From NCBI RefSeq assembly GCF_012641275.1, contig NZ_JABAIA010000001.1, positions 2,666,001-2,730,000 on the forward strand: a stretch of DNA of 64,000 bases, read 5' to 3'. Numbering within the stretch: the first letter of the stretch is position 1; each line of letters opens with the position of its first letter. The notes beneath the pieces were generated by a model. It ran no database searches, was not told the DNA's origin, and saw only the letters and a program-made list of their open reading frames with translations. Shown piece after piece: positions 55,429 through 62,577 of this stretch. This DNA comes from Chitinophaga varians. Lineage in GTDB: Bacteria > Bacteroidota > Bacteroidia > Chitinophagales > Chitinophagaceae. Both the position numbers and the translations under genes were made by a program.

Positions 55429-56952
55429 TTATTTACCATAAGTTGCAGTATTTATATCCTTAATGGCAGTATCAATTACTTTTTTTGAATAGGTTATTGT
55501 TTTAGAACTCTTACCAGCAGCTGCCTTACTTTCCTTCAAATATTGAAGCTGCTCTCCATTCTCATCGACAAATACAAAGTTTAGCCTTTGAAATAGCAGT
55601 TTATTATCTGTTATTTCTTCTATAATCCCCTCTTCTATTAATCGTCGAAAAAGATACAACAGGGTTTGTTTATTACATTTCCCATTTTTACCTCTATCTA
55701 TCCACCGAATTTTAAGTGGGTGTACCTGAGCTGTTCCATCAAAAGCTTTACGTATTTTTTGAATATCAGTTTCTTTTGATATTAATTGGCCCGTCGTTAG
55801 ACCATGATATAAAATGGTTGAAAATGTTTCTATATTTCTTCGCTTAAACATAAAAACATTTATAGTATTCGATAATTGGGGGATAAGTTTTGAAGGGGGG
55901 CTTTGCTCTATTTTTTTTATCTTTTCTGACAAAATATCCTCAACCAAATCATCCGCCTTTGGGCAAAAAAAATCATACTTCTCATAAAGATATCTGATCA
56001 ATCCCCTTATGGGCTTGGGACTTTCTTCATATTTTATTGCGTCTTTATTACTCTCTATAGATTTGAGTAGATATTTGAGCTTTCCAAGAATGAGAGATAT
56101 AAAAGTTCTAATCTCATCATCTTTCTTGTCCTTATTAATATGCTCATCAATTAGTTTTCTGCTTAATAAGAACGAACTATATAATCTGTTACGATACTTA
56201 TCTTTAAAATGAACTACCTTAGTTTCCCACTCACCCGTCTCCGGATCTTGATCATGAATGGTTAGAACCTCCTTCTCTTTATCATAAATTATATCGTTAT
56301 GATAATAATCTTCTTCTGTCGGCACAAATTGGTTTCGCATCCTTGAGATTCCGTTGTTAAGGAAAAGGTATTCAAAACAACCTATCGGATTTTCAAAGGA
56401 AGAGTCATTCGGGTCAGGCTTCATATACTCTGGAATTCTAAACTCTTCTTGTGGAACATTTTCAATGGCCGATTTTATATGATTTAGATAGGATAGCATC
56501 TTCTTAACATAATGATCCATCCAAAAATAATACTCTTGAAATTCCTTTTGATCGAGGGTAACTACCTGATATTTTTGTTCTGTTGAAATATTGGAGAAAT
56601 AAAAATTTTTATGCGAAAAATCCCCTTTTTCGATTGTTAGTAGTTGTTGGATTGATTCAACTTCTGTAATATATCTTGATAATAAAAAAAACTTGTCCGT
56701 TTTGAGGTATGTATTGTCCAGCGTTTCCTCCAAGCTATTATTGCTGTCATGCCATGCGTCAGATAGAACGCGTTTAAACTTGTCTATACCACGATATAAA
56801 TTGAAGCTAATATCTGAGTGCCCTTCCAGCTGTCCATCAATCTCAAGATCTTGTCCCTTAAAGGTAACTGAGGCTGTCTTGATTAAATTTAAAAAATCAA
56901 TAAAATTGTTTTCAAATCTGAATTTATAACTGCGAGGGATATTTGTGAGCAT
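55429..56952 (-). CDS. Unrecognised 507-residue protein of the mobile element
   Basis: No family recognised. The protein is rich in Lys, Asp, Glu and Asn, lacks a signal peptide or membrane helices, and appears mostly helical. A C-terminal stretch (HPLKIRWIDRGKNGKCNKQTLLYLFRRLIEEGIIEEI) looks like a winged-helix or RteC-like ending, but the similarity is weak. The gene is strongly AT-rich. It is followed downstream by the ANT-domain gene and preceded by the XRE gene 38 nt away, so the three may be one transcript. It may be cargo or an element-specific regulator. No polymerase or nuclease motif was seen. Confidence 0.6.
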   Translation of the reverse strand: MLTNIPRSYKFRFENNFIDFLNLIKTASVTFKGQDLEIDGQLEGHSDISFNLYRGIDKFKRVLSDAWHDSNNSLEETLDNTYLKTDKFFLLSRYITEVESIQQLLTIEKGDFSHKNFYFSNISTEQKYQVVTLDQKEFQEYYFWMDHYVKKMLSYLNHIKSAIENVPQEEFRIPEYMKPDPNDSSFENPIGCFEYLFLNNGISRMRNQFVPTEEDYYHNDIIYDKEKEVLTIHDQDPETGEWETKVVHFKDKYRNRLYSSFLLSRKLIDEHINKDKKDDEIRTFISLILGKLKYLLKSIESNKDAIKYEESPKPIRGLIRYLYEKYDFFCPKADDLVEDILSEKIKKIEQSPPSKLIPQLSNTINVFMFKRRNIETFSTILYHGLTTGQLISKETDIQKIRKAFDGTAQVHPLKIRWIDRGKNGKCNKQTLLYLFRRLIEEGIIEEITDNKLLFQRLNFVFVDENGEQLQYLKESKAAAGKSSKTITYSKKVIDTAIKDINTATYGK

Positions 56953-56990
56953 ATGTAGTGTCTCTTCTTTTATTTCTTCCTTAATGTATA

Positions 56991-57248
56991 TTAAAACCCC
57001 TCCTTAAAAAACTCCTCCATCGTCATTCCCAAGGCACTCACGACCTTCACCAAGCTACTAAACCGCAGGTCCTTTCCTTGCTCATAGCGACCATACTGGG
57101 CTCTGGGGATATTATTTTCATACGCGAAAACCTCATAGTTTTTGTATCCGGCTTTGATGCGGAGCGCCTTGATTCGTGCGCCCAACTTTGCTAGTTGGTC
57201 ATCCGGATCAAGGTGTATTTTCTTGGAGTTTTCTTTTTTGCTATCCAT
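56991..57248 (-). CDS. XRE-family helix-turn-helix repressor
   Basis: 85 residues with a Cro/C1-type HTH: LGARIKALRIKAGYKNYEVFAYENNIPRAQYGRYEQGKDLRFSSLVKVVSALGMTMEEFFKEGF. This type is common as a repressor of excision or transfer in Bacteroidota elements. It lies just upstream of the 507-residue gene. Palindromic AT-rich repeats upstream (57279-57337) are likely operators. Confidence 0.88.
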   Translation of the reverse strand: MDSKKENSKKIHLDPDDQLAKLGARIKALRIKAGYKNYEVFAYENNIPRAQYGRYEQGKDLRFSSLVKVVSALGMTMEEFFKEGF

Positions 57249-57278
57249 ATAGTAAAATAAATGAATAGTTTACAAATA

Positions 57279-57337
57279 AGTAACCATTTATATGTTACTA
57301 CTGATAAGAAACTACTTATATTTTACTACTAATAAGT
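57279..57337. promoter_or_regulatory. Putative operators of the XRE repressor
   Basis: An imperfect palindrome agtaac-N9-gttact (57279-57299) and a second one, acttat-N12-ataagt (57314-57337), lie 31-89 bp upstream of the XRE start codon. They share ataagta/tactta-like words. Binding is inferred. Confidence 0.45.
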
Positions 57338-57430
57338 GGTTTTTATTATTTTTTTACTTAATTTGCTAACAAATATTGTTATTATGAAACTGCTATCAGG
57401 TTAGGAAAACGCAAATTCTTTATTTTAGTG

Positions 57431-57462
57431 ATCTAAAGATATTCAAGCTTCTTGCTTTAGAT
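57431..57462. other. Small hairpin flanking the large structured segment
   Basis: atctaaag (57431-57438) pairs exactly with ctttagat (57455-57462) with a 16-nt loop. It lies 3 nt before the first strand of the larger structure at 57466-57576. Confidence 0.6.
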
Positions 57463-57465
57463 CTC

Positions 57466-57576
57466 GTCCTGGAAAACTGGTAATTTGAAAGGCGACGAGG
57501 GATACAAGGTGAGTAGCCCATGCTATGGCGCATGGGCTCACTTAGTCGTCGCCAGGTATACCAGTACCTCCAGGAC
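57466..57576. ncRNA. Extended nested hairpin: candidate structured RNA or DNA element
   Basis: Four perfectly complementary segment pairs are nested around one axis: gtcctgga (57466-57473) with tccaggac (57569-57576); actggta (57476-57482) with taccagt (57559-57565); ggcgacga (57491-57498) with tcgtcgcc (57546-57553); agcccatgc (57515-57523) with gcatgggct (57530-57538), with a further gtg/cac pair beside the last. The result is a 111-nt imperfect stem with small internal loops and a 6-nt apical loop. It lies in a 488-bp gap between the XRE gene and the CNWS gene, in an otherwise AT-rich element. It could be a noncoding RNA, a leader of the downstream gene, or a single-stranded DNA origin such as oriT. 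Strand is undecided. Confidence 0.7.
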
Positions 57577-57736
57577 ACTCTGTTGGGCTCTGCGTCTTTT
57601 TTATTGCTCTCTCCCAACACTTCTCCGGATTATTTAATACAGAAATTGAACGGCTTTAAAGACCGTATTGCCCACGCTTTGACTTTCTTCAAGGGGTACA
57701 ACCCTCAAATTCTATTAACCAATAAACTGTTTTACC
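57577..57736. other. Leader between the structured segment and the CNWS gene
   Basis: gttggg (57582-57587) can pair with cccaac (57613-57618), a weak third hairpin. The rest shows no gene that I accept and no clear promoter. Confidence 0.4.
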
Positions 57737-57991
57737 ATGGAAAAATTAGAGAACGTATTATCAATCTTACACGATCACTTTACGAAAATGCCGCATGCGA
57801 TTAGAGAGACGGTATGCAAAGAATGTAACTGGAGTACCCCAACATTTTATAGGAAATTGCGGTGTCAGGCCGTTGATCAATCTGACGCAAGACGGCCCGT
57901 AGTTCTCAGCAACGCAGAAAAAGACTGTATATTACGAGTCACAAAAGAGGCAATGGACAAAACATACACAATAATTTCTGCCTTACGCTGA
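57737..57991 (+). CDS. Small protein with C-x2-CNWSxPTFYRK motif, mobile-element copy
   Basis: 84 residues, not a named family. The motif region (IRETVCKECNWSTPTFYRKLRCQAV, residues 21-45) and the following LSNAEKDCILRV helix match the 118-residue protein at 36656-37012. The WSTPTFYRKLR spacing resembles a recognition helix, so it may be a small DNA-binding regulator; the cysteines may bind metal. It lies downstream of the structured segment at 57466-57576 and is convergent with the relaxase gene. The plus-strand gene start is supported by homology to the other copy. Confidence 0.65.
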   Translation: MEKLENVLSILHDHFTKMPHAIRETVCKECNWSTPTFYRKLRCQAVDQSDARRPVVLSNAEKDCILRVTKEAMDKTYTIISALR

Positions 57992-58037
57992 TAAGTAAAA
58001 ACGGCAATTGCTCTATGCAATTGCCGTTTTTACTTAT
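57991..58037. terminator. Perfect bidirectional terminator between CNWS and relaxase genes
   Basis: The 21-bp stem (left arm 57991-58011, core aaaaacggcaattgc; right arm 58017-58037) has a 5-nt loop tctat. Runs of A and T flank the GC core, so it works in both directions. It overlaps the last bases of both genes. Confidence 0.9.
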
Positions 58038-59200
58038 CAGCGCCGGATCTTCCTTTTCTTCTTCTTTTTGAACTCATTTATAGTAGCCATATCTTCATAA
58101 TTATCAGTATCAACAGGGCTGAGCAAACCCCGGATAATACCGCCAACCAGAATTCCCGCCTCCTTTGCAACTTCAGATAATTCAAAGTGCCGCTGTGAAG
58201 GTTCCTCACAAGCTGATTCAGTTCGTCCAAATTTCTGTGAAGATTGGCGCTGTCCGCTCGCAAAATTCGATATGCTTGTGTCATCCTCTCCAGGTGTTCT
58301 CTGTGCAGACGCTGTTGTTCGTTTAGGCATGTTTGATGCCACTGTTTGATGGATTGCACCATCTCCAGCACTTTGCCGTAATCCATTATCTGATAGGATG
58401 GATCTTGTCCTAGTGTTTGTTTCGCATATTGTTGCATGATCTCTTTCTTGTTCATAGTCTAACCCTCCTTTTAACTGTGTCCATTTAAAACCGTTGCCCA
58501 AGGCTGAACCTTTAAAAATTAAACCTTCAAAACCGTAGCTAATACCGCTTACAAAACCAGTCTGGGCCTGATTAAAGAGTATATTTATCCCCCGGGCTTC
58601 TAGTGCCTGTATAAAATCGGGAACGGAATGACTTTGTTTTTGGGCATTACCAATGATCGTCTGAAGTTTAAGCTTTACAGATAGCGTGTCGGTACGCTTC
58701 ATCATTTCCATTTCGTTCTTTGTCATTGCCCGTTCCACGGCTTGCCTACTGGATGTTACGGGAGTGAGATTATATTTCTTCTCGAGGTCCCTAATTACCT
58801 TTTCACTGCGGGCATAATCCTGGCTGTCTGAAACAACTTTACCGTCAAAACCAATTCTATTTACCAGAATGTGAATATGAGGGTGATCTGCATCCCGATG
58901 CCGGAAGACAATAAACTGATGTTGATTAAAGCCCAACTCCGATAAATAGTCTTTGGCAATAGATTTCATCCGTTCATTTGATAAATTTTCTTTAGGTGGA
59001 AAGTTCAATGAGGTATGATAAAAATATTTCTGAAGATTAGGACGCAAAGCCTTTATCATAGCGACTTCTTTCATTATAATATTTTCTCCGATACCGGAAA
59101 AATTAGTGTCCAATATCTCCGCAACACCTTTTTCCACTTTAGCCAGGTTATAGCGCAATGCCCCTCTAAATCGCTTTCCCTTAACCTGATCGGCCGTCAT
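58037..59200 (-). CDS. Relaxase/mobilization nuclease (MobA/VirD2-like)
   Basis: 387 residues. The relaxase core has the metal-binding histidine triad H101, H108 and H110 in FRHRDADHPHIHILVNR and, near the N-terminus, RGALRYNLAK with a candidate catalytic tyrosine at 17. It should nick oriT and lead the strand into a recipient. The C-terminal third (from about residue 249) is low in conserved structure and is overlapped in another frame by a complete 125-codon gene (58078-58455). Its start overlaps the MobC-like gene by 20 nt, typical of mob operons. Confidence 0.9.
   Translation of the reverse strand: MTADQVKGKRFRGALRYNLAKVEKGVAEILDTNFSGIGENIIMKEVAMIKALRPNLQKYFYHTSLNFPPKENLSNERMKSIAKDYLSELGFNQHQFIVFRHRDADHPHIHILVNRIGFDGKVVSDSQDYARSEKVIRDLEKKYNLTPVTSSRQAVERAMTKNEMEMMKRTDTLSVKLKLQTIIGNAQKQSHSVPDFIQALEARGINILFNQAQTGFVSGISYGFEGLIFKGSALGNGFKWTQLKGGLDYEQERDHATICETNTRTRSILSDNGLRQSAGDGAIHQTVASNMPKRTTASAQRTPGEDDTSISNFASGQRQSSQKFGRTESACEEPSQRHFELSEVAKEAGILVGGIIRGLLSPVDTDNYEDMATINEFKKKKKRKIRR
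58078..58455 (-). CDS. Nested out-of-frame gene inside the relaxase: coiled-coil protein with C-terminal membrane anchor
   Basis: 125 residues wholly within the 3' part of the relaxase gene, same strand, different frame. It has an excellent start: AAGGAGGG complement at 58463-58470 ends 7 nt before the ATG at 58455. The protein is coherent: a long helical coiled coil (LEMVQSIKQWHQTCLNEQQRLHREHLERMTQAYRIL; NLHRNLDELNQLVRNL) and a C-terminal membrane helix (FWLAVLSGVCSALLILIIMKIWLL). It may tether the relaxosome to the membrane or to a coupling protein; this is inference. The ribosome-binding site and well-formed membrane helix argue against a chance frame. Confidence 0.7.
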   Translation of the reverse strand: MNKKEIMQQYAKQTLGQDPSYQIMDYGKVLEMVQSIKQWHQTCLNEQQRLHREHLERMTQAYRILRADSANLHRNLDELNQLVRNLHSGTLNYLKLQRRREFWLAVLSGVCSALLILIIMKIWLL

Positions 59201-59531
59201 CTACTAACAGTTTAATAGCATGGTTAACATTCCTGGAAAGCTGTATCAGAATAGATAAATACTCTCCGGGGAACTCGTTTCTATTAATCCTATGGGTGGC
59301 CTGATTGAGATTTACGCCAATCTTATGGAGTTCCCGATACAGATCAATTTCAATGGGGGAGTGTTTTACTACCGGAAACCTGCCTGAAAAAAATTTTTGT
59401 CGAATGAGATTGGCAGGGGTGATACCGGCCGATTTTGCCAGTTCAGTGACTCTTTGATTCTCACATAATGTCAATCGGATATTCACCTGAAGGGTACGTT
59501 TTTCACTTTCATTTTTCCTGGGTCTTGCCAT
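59181..59531 (-). CDS. MobC-like mobilization (relaxosome) protein
   Basis: About 116 residues from the ATG at 59531 (MARPRKNESEKRTLQVNIRL); an ATG at 59543 would add four. It has an N-terminal ribbon-helix-helix pattern and the MobC-type C-terminus (ELHKIGVNLNQATHRINRNEFPGEYLSILIQLSRNVNHAIKLL). It should bind near oriT and help the relaxase open the strands. It overlaps the relaxase start by 20 nt. Confidence 0.85.
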   Translation of the reverse strand: MARPRKNESEKRTLQVNIRLTLCENQRVTELAKSAGITPANLIRQKFFSGRFPVVKHSPIEIDLYRELHKIGVNLNQATHRINRNEFPGEYLSILIQLSRNVNHAIKLLVDDGRSG

Positions 59532-59604
59532 AATTTCAAGCATTAGAACGAAGTGACTACCAATTTTTCAAGCCGTTGAAGCGTAGCGGAAACATGGCTT
59601 GCTC

Positions 59605-60504
59605 CTAACGACGAAGCCCACGCCGGACAGTATTCATAACCTTTTGCATGGGCTTATTCTGATTTACCCACCAGTCATTTATGTCCTTAAATCCGTGATA
59701 AAGCGATGAACAATCTAAGATTCTGTCACTCGTTTTTAGGGATTGGGCTGCTCGCCTCCCGGCGTCATCATTATCCAAATACAAGGAGATTTTATGGTAC
59801 TTCTCTGTTAGGTCCGTGGCTTTTCCCGATAGCGCAAGAGAGTTCAATATCAGAAAATCATCGCCGGTTGTTCCCACTTCTTTCTGACAGGCCAGGTATG
59901 AAAGAAAACTAAAAAATCCTTCAAATATGTTCAGCTGTCGCCCTTCATTGGTAATCAGGGTGATGTCCTTCGGCGCACAACAGCCCTTAAAGTCAGCATT
60001 TCTCAACTCATAGCCTCCGGCGTTATTCTGGAATCCAAGGGCCCTATATTGGCGGTTATGCAGGGAAAAGTCTACCTCCTTGCAGTAAGAGGCAGCCAGA
60101 GAGTGCGCTATCGCTCTGCTGTCTAAATACCTCAATAAATGGTGATCAGCAATTGGTCTTATTCCCAGAACAGCAATGCCATCTCTGGCAATATTTTTCT
60201 TTTCACCAGCAACTAGCGGGTGAAAAGAAAAAGCAGGGGAGGGGAGGCCGTCCCATTTTTTCAGAAGGTCGCTGACAGAACAGTTGTTATACAGACACCC
60301 AAAATCGATCAGGTCACCACCCTGACCCCTACCGTGGTCATACCAGACGTTCAGCCGCCGATTTACTTTAAATGATGGTGTTTTCTCTACTCTAAGCGGG
60401 GATAAGTACCAGTAATCGTCCCTTATTACCCTACTAGGCTCGTAGCCGAGTTTAGATAACAGGTCTACTAAATCCCATTTCTTCAGGTCTTTCACACGTT
60501 GCAT
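59605..60504 (-). CDS. Toprim-domain protein, DnaG-like primase fragment of the element
   Basis: 299 residues. The N-terminus resembles the CHC2-type primase module of Bacteroidota elements (DYWYLSPLRVEKTPSFKVNRRLNVWYDHGRGQGGDLIDFGCLY), but the zinc-binding cysteines are not evident. The toprim part shows TLITNEGRQLNIFEGFFSFLSYL with the conserved Glu and ISLYLDNDDAGRRAAQSL with the D-x-D pair. It probably primes DNA synthesis during mobilization. It lies 74 nt upstream of mobC and 12 nt downstream of the excisionase-like gene. Confidence 0.85.
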   Translation of the reverse strand: MQRVKDLKKWDLVDLLSKLGYEPSRVIRDDYWYLSPLRVEKTPSFKVNRRLNVWYDHGRGQGGDLIDFGCLYNNCSVSDLLKKWDGLPSPAFSFHPLVAGEKKNIARDGIAVLGIRPIADHHLLRYLDSRAIAHSLAASYCKEVDFSLHNRQYRALGFQNNAGGYELRNADFKGCCAPKDITLITNEGRQLNIFEGFFSFLSYLACQKEVGTTGDDFLILNSLALSGKATDLTEKYHKISLYLDNDDAGRRAAQSLKTSDRILDCSSLYHGFKDINDWWVNQNKPMQKVMNTVRRGLRR

Positions 60505-60515
60505 TTAGTAGTATT

Positions 60516-60848
60516 TTAGCGTTTTGCAAATCGGTATCTCATCCGGCCAGCCGGATTCTCATTGGGCCTCATCTGGAATTCATTAACCCATGCCATCAAT
60601 GCAGAATGTTTCACTACATATCCTTTACCTACCTTAATGGCTGGTAGTGATTTGTGGTGAATGTAATAACGAACAGTCCCCACTGGCTTACGCAGAACAT
60701 TTGCGGCTTCCACCAGATTCAACAATCTGTCAGGATCTTCCGGCTGAACAACAATAGGTTTCTTGTTGTTTTCGCGCAAGCCGTTTACAGATGCCTGTAA
60801 AACGTCAATTTTAGAAATGATTAAATCGAATGGATTAATAATTGCCAT
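60516..60848 (-). CDS. Excisionase-like helix-turn-helix protein
   Basis: 110 residues. Residues 40-90 form a MerR/excisionase-type winged helix (LLNLVEAANVLRKPVGTVRYYIHHKSLPAIKVGKGYVVKHSALMAWVNEF). Such proteins in Bacteroidota elements direct excision or switch on mobilization genes. It lies 12 nt upstream of the toprim gene and is presumably the head of the mob operon. Confidence 0.88.
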   Translation of the reverse strand: MAIINPFDLIISKIDVLQASVNGLRENNKKPIVVQPEDPDRLLNLVEAANVLRKPVGTVRYYIHHKSLPAIKVGKGYVVKHSALMAWVNEFQMRPNENPAGRMRYRFAKR

Positions 60849-60956
60849 AACAGTTTGATTTAATTGTTATCAACTGTTTGCAATATCCACAGGGAAGGAC
60901 GGGAAATCAGGGAGATTAGGGAAGCGATTTAGGCAATTAGGGAATGATTAAAATCT

Positions 60957-61877
60957 TCATCTTAATTTATTAATATTCAATTTTTTAAGCATTTTCATAT
61001 GTTTTAAGTAACTGTTATCCTGCCTGAATTCGGACATAAAAGTGCTGAATTTTGCGATACCGTTACCTGTATATTCAAAATAAGCTTGGAAAATATCCTC
61101 TAACGAGTACGTGGAAACGAAATAATTGAGTTGATAGAAGTGGTCAATGACGGCAGCGACACAGCCATTAAAGCCGTAAGGATTGCGGTTACCCTTAGAT
61201 TTCTTAACTGACCGGAAGACGTCAAATTTACACCCGGACGCTTTTACTTTTTCATTAATATAATTGAGTGTTACCAGCTGGCTACCATTGCTGGGAACTA
61301 ACATACTCAAAAAAGAAGGGGCAGCTTCATTGGCTATAGTTACGGTAACCTGTTCAGCAGTCGAACGATCAATAAAAGCTGCCAGAGCAGATTTTATGGC
61401 GGTTCTGTTCTCCCGGTCCCGGCAATACATCAGTTCATACTTCCCTGACTTTTTTAAAGAGGTATTTTTCACAAAACACCATTGTAATTCCTCGTCAGGG
61501 TTAATATGGTCCGCTTCATTGTATGGGAATGCGAATTGAGTTAACAGGTCATTACACCTGGTTATTACTGAATCTGGAATTGATGCCAGCTGTTGAATTA
61601 ATTTCTGCTGAAAACTATCGTTAAAGGTCCAGAATACATACTTGCTGATATCCTCAAAGTGATTTGTATTCCAGAAAGTATCAATTGTTATAGCATACGG
61701 GGTACTCAACAGGGTAATACAGTTCCCGGTCCGGATAATTTGATTTGCGTATAGTTCATACCAACCTATCATGAAGTTAAACCTGTTTGTGGTTTTTCCT
61801 TCAACAGGAACCTCATTTAGGTAATTATGGTTGGATAGTAGCTTTGTTGGGAAACTTACTTTAATACGGCTCTTCAT
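60957..61877 (-). CDS. Unrecognised 306-residue protein of the mobile element
   Basis: No family recognised. It has no signal peptide or membrane helix. It contains several aromatic- and Asn-rich segments (RFNFMIGWYELYANQIIR; FEDISKYVFWTFNDSFQQKLIQQL) and ends in a basic segment KMLKKLNINKLR. The gene is AT-rich and stands 108 nt upstream of the excisionase-like gene in the same direction. It could be cargo or an element-maintenance protein. Confidence 0.6.
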   Translation of the reverse strand: MKSRIKVSFPTKLLSNHNYLNEVPVEGKTTNRFNFMIGWYELYANQIIRTGNCITLLSTPYAITIDTFWNTNHFEDISKYVFWTFNDSFQQKLIQQLASIPDSVITRCNDLLTQFAFPYNEADHINPDEELQWCFVKNTSLKKSGKYELMYCRDRENRTAIKSALAAFIDRSTAEQVTVTIANEAAPSFLSMLVPSNGSQLVTLNYINEKVKASGCKFDVFRSVKKSKGNRNPYGFNGCVAAVIDHFYQLNYFVSTYSLEDIFQAYFEYTGNGIAKFSTFMSEFRQDNSYLKHMKMLKKLNINKLR

Positions 61878-62039
61878 TTATGGTCTCAAGATTTTTTCAA
61901 GTAAGAAAATGCCATAGATGATTACATCAATTGCGTTATAGCTCGCAATAAAGCTCAGAATGGTTAAATTACATTATTATTCCAAGCGACACATGTTGTC
62001 ATGTACAAATAGCCGCTACCAAAATAACACTTTAAAATA

Positions 62040-62402
62040 ATGAAAGATTATATACTTGATAAAATACTAAATGAGATGCTTGAGCAGTCCGCAACTGGTA
62101 AATCATCATTTGGTCTGGAATTTCTTGAATCCTTAGGTAGGGAGTATACAGATATGAAACTCATACGGTATTTAGAGCATAAGGGATATATTAAAATGTA
62201 TACCTTTCCTTCTGCCCCCTTTTGGGAAATGCAGTTGACGATGGAAGGGCGATTTTTTACTTCCCAAGGAGGCTTTTCAAAAGACCGTCTTAACCACGAA
62301 GAAAATAGGAGATACAATAAATTGATCTTTCGCATAGCCTTGTGGACGTTGATAATTACGGCAGCCGCCTTTGTGGTTGCAGCAATCAGCTTATTTAGAT
62401 AA
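62040..62402 (+). CDS. Small protein with winged-helix-like N-terminus and C-terminal membrane helix
   Basis: 120 residues. The first 85 look like a small helical, winged-helix-type domain (IRYLEHKGYIKMYTFPSAPFWEMQLTMEGRFFTSQGG, with a beta-wing-like stretch). The C-terminus is a single membrane helix (FRIALWTLIITAAAFVVAAISLFR). It is the last gene before the right end of the element, oriented away from the mob operon, a position often used for cargo. Not a recognised family. Confidence 0.6.
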   Translation: MKDYILDKILNEMLEQSATGKSSFGLEFLESLGREYTDMKLIRYLEHKGYIKMYTFPSAPFWEMQLTMEGRFFTSQGGFSKDRLNHEENRRYNKLIFRIALWTLIITAAAFVVAAISLFR

Positions 62403-62461
62403 TAAGTGATTAACTATTTGTCATTTTTCCGTAAAACCATTTCAGCCTCCGCTCCCGAAAA

Positions 62462-62484
62462 CATGTATCAAAACATGTATCAAA
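62462..62484 (+). repeat. Right copy of the 23-bp repeat, abutting attR
   Basis: Two tandem catgtatcaaa units, 22 of 23 identical to 53488-53510 and in the same orientation; its last four bases overlap the att repeat. This supports a role as an arm-type site for integrase or excisionase. Confidence 0.6.
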
Positions 62485-62577
62485 TGAAAAAAGGCTCCCA
62501 ACGCATCCGCGCTGAAAGCCTTTAGTGTAGTGTGCTCCCACCAGGGCATGATCCTGGGACCCCTTGATTATGAGTCA
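62481..62577 (-). repeat. attR: 97-bp direct repeat containing the intact tRNA-Met 3' half
   Basis: The counterpart of 53265-53361, with one mismatch. It contributes the 3' half and terminator of the functional tRNA at 62533-62606. The repeat stops inside the anticodon loop, where strand exchange probably occurs. Confidence 0.92.
62486..62522 (-). terminator. Terminator of tRNA-Met
   Basis: aaggct (62491-62496) pairs with agcctt (62517-62522). On the minus strand a T-run (complement of 62486-62492) follows. The same hairpin is present in the attL copy. Confidence 0.65.

Larger units (their letters stand above)
53265..62577. mobile_element. Integrative mobilizable element in tRNA-Met, about 9.3 kb
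   Basis: Bounded by 97-bp repeats of the tRNA-Met 3' half (53265-53361 and 62481-62577). It contains a tyrosine integrase next to attL, an antirepressor-like protein, an XRE repressor, relaxase, MobC-like protein, toprim protein and excisionase-like HTH, but no type IV secretion genes, so it would need a helper element for transfer. Unrecognised genes at 55429, 60957 and 62040 are possible cargo. The sequence is AT-richer than the core genes on either side. The tRNA is reconstituted at the right end. Confidence 0.88.

Noticed and set aside
55429..56952. The 507-residue protein as a reverse transcriptase, which with the nearby structured segment would suggest a retron
   Set aside because: No YxDD motif or other reverse-transcriptase signature is visible in the protein.
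57466..57618. Reading the structured segment as an integron attC site
   Set aside because: A GTTRRRY-like box (gttgggc) is present at 57582, but the matching upstream RYYYAAC box is not in the right position and no integron integrase is present.
57520..57804. Plus-strand open frame of 94 codons covering the structured segment and the start of the CNWS gene
   Set aside because: It overlaps the CNWS gene in another frame, has no recognisable domain, and its first part is explained by the self-complementary pairing. The CNWS frame is supported by homology to the second copy.
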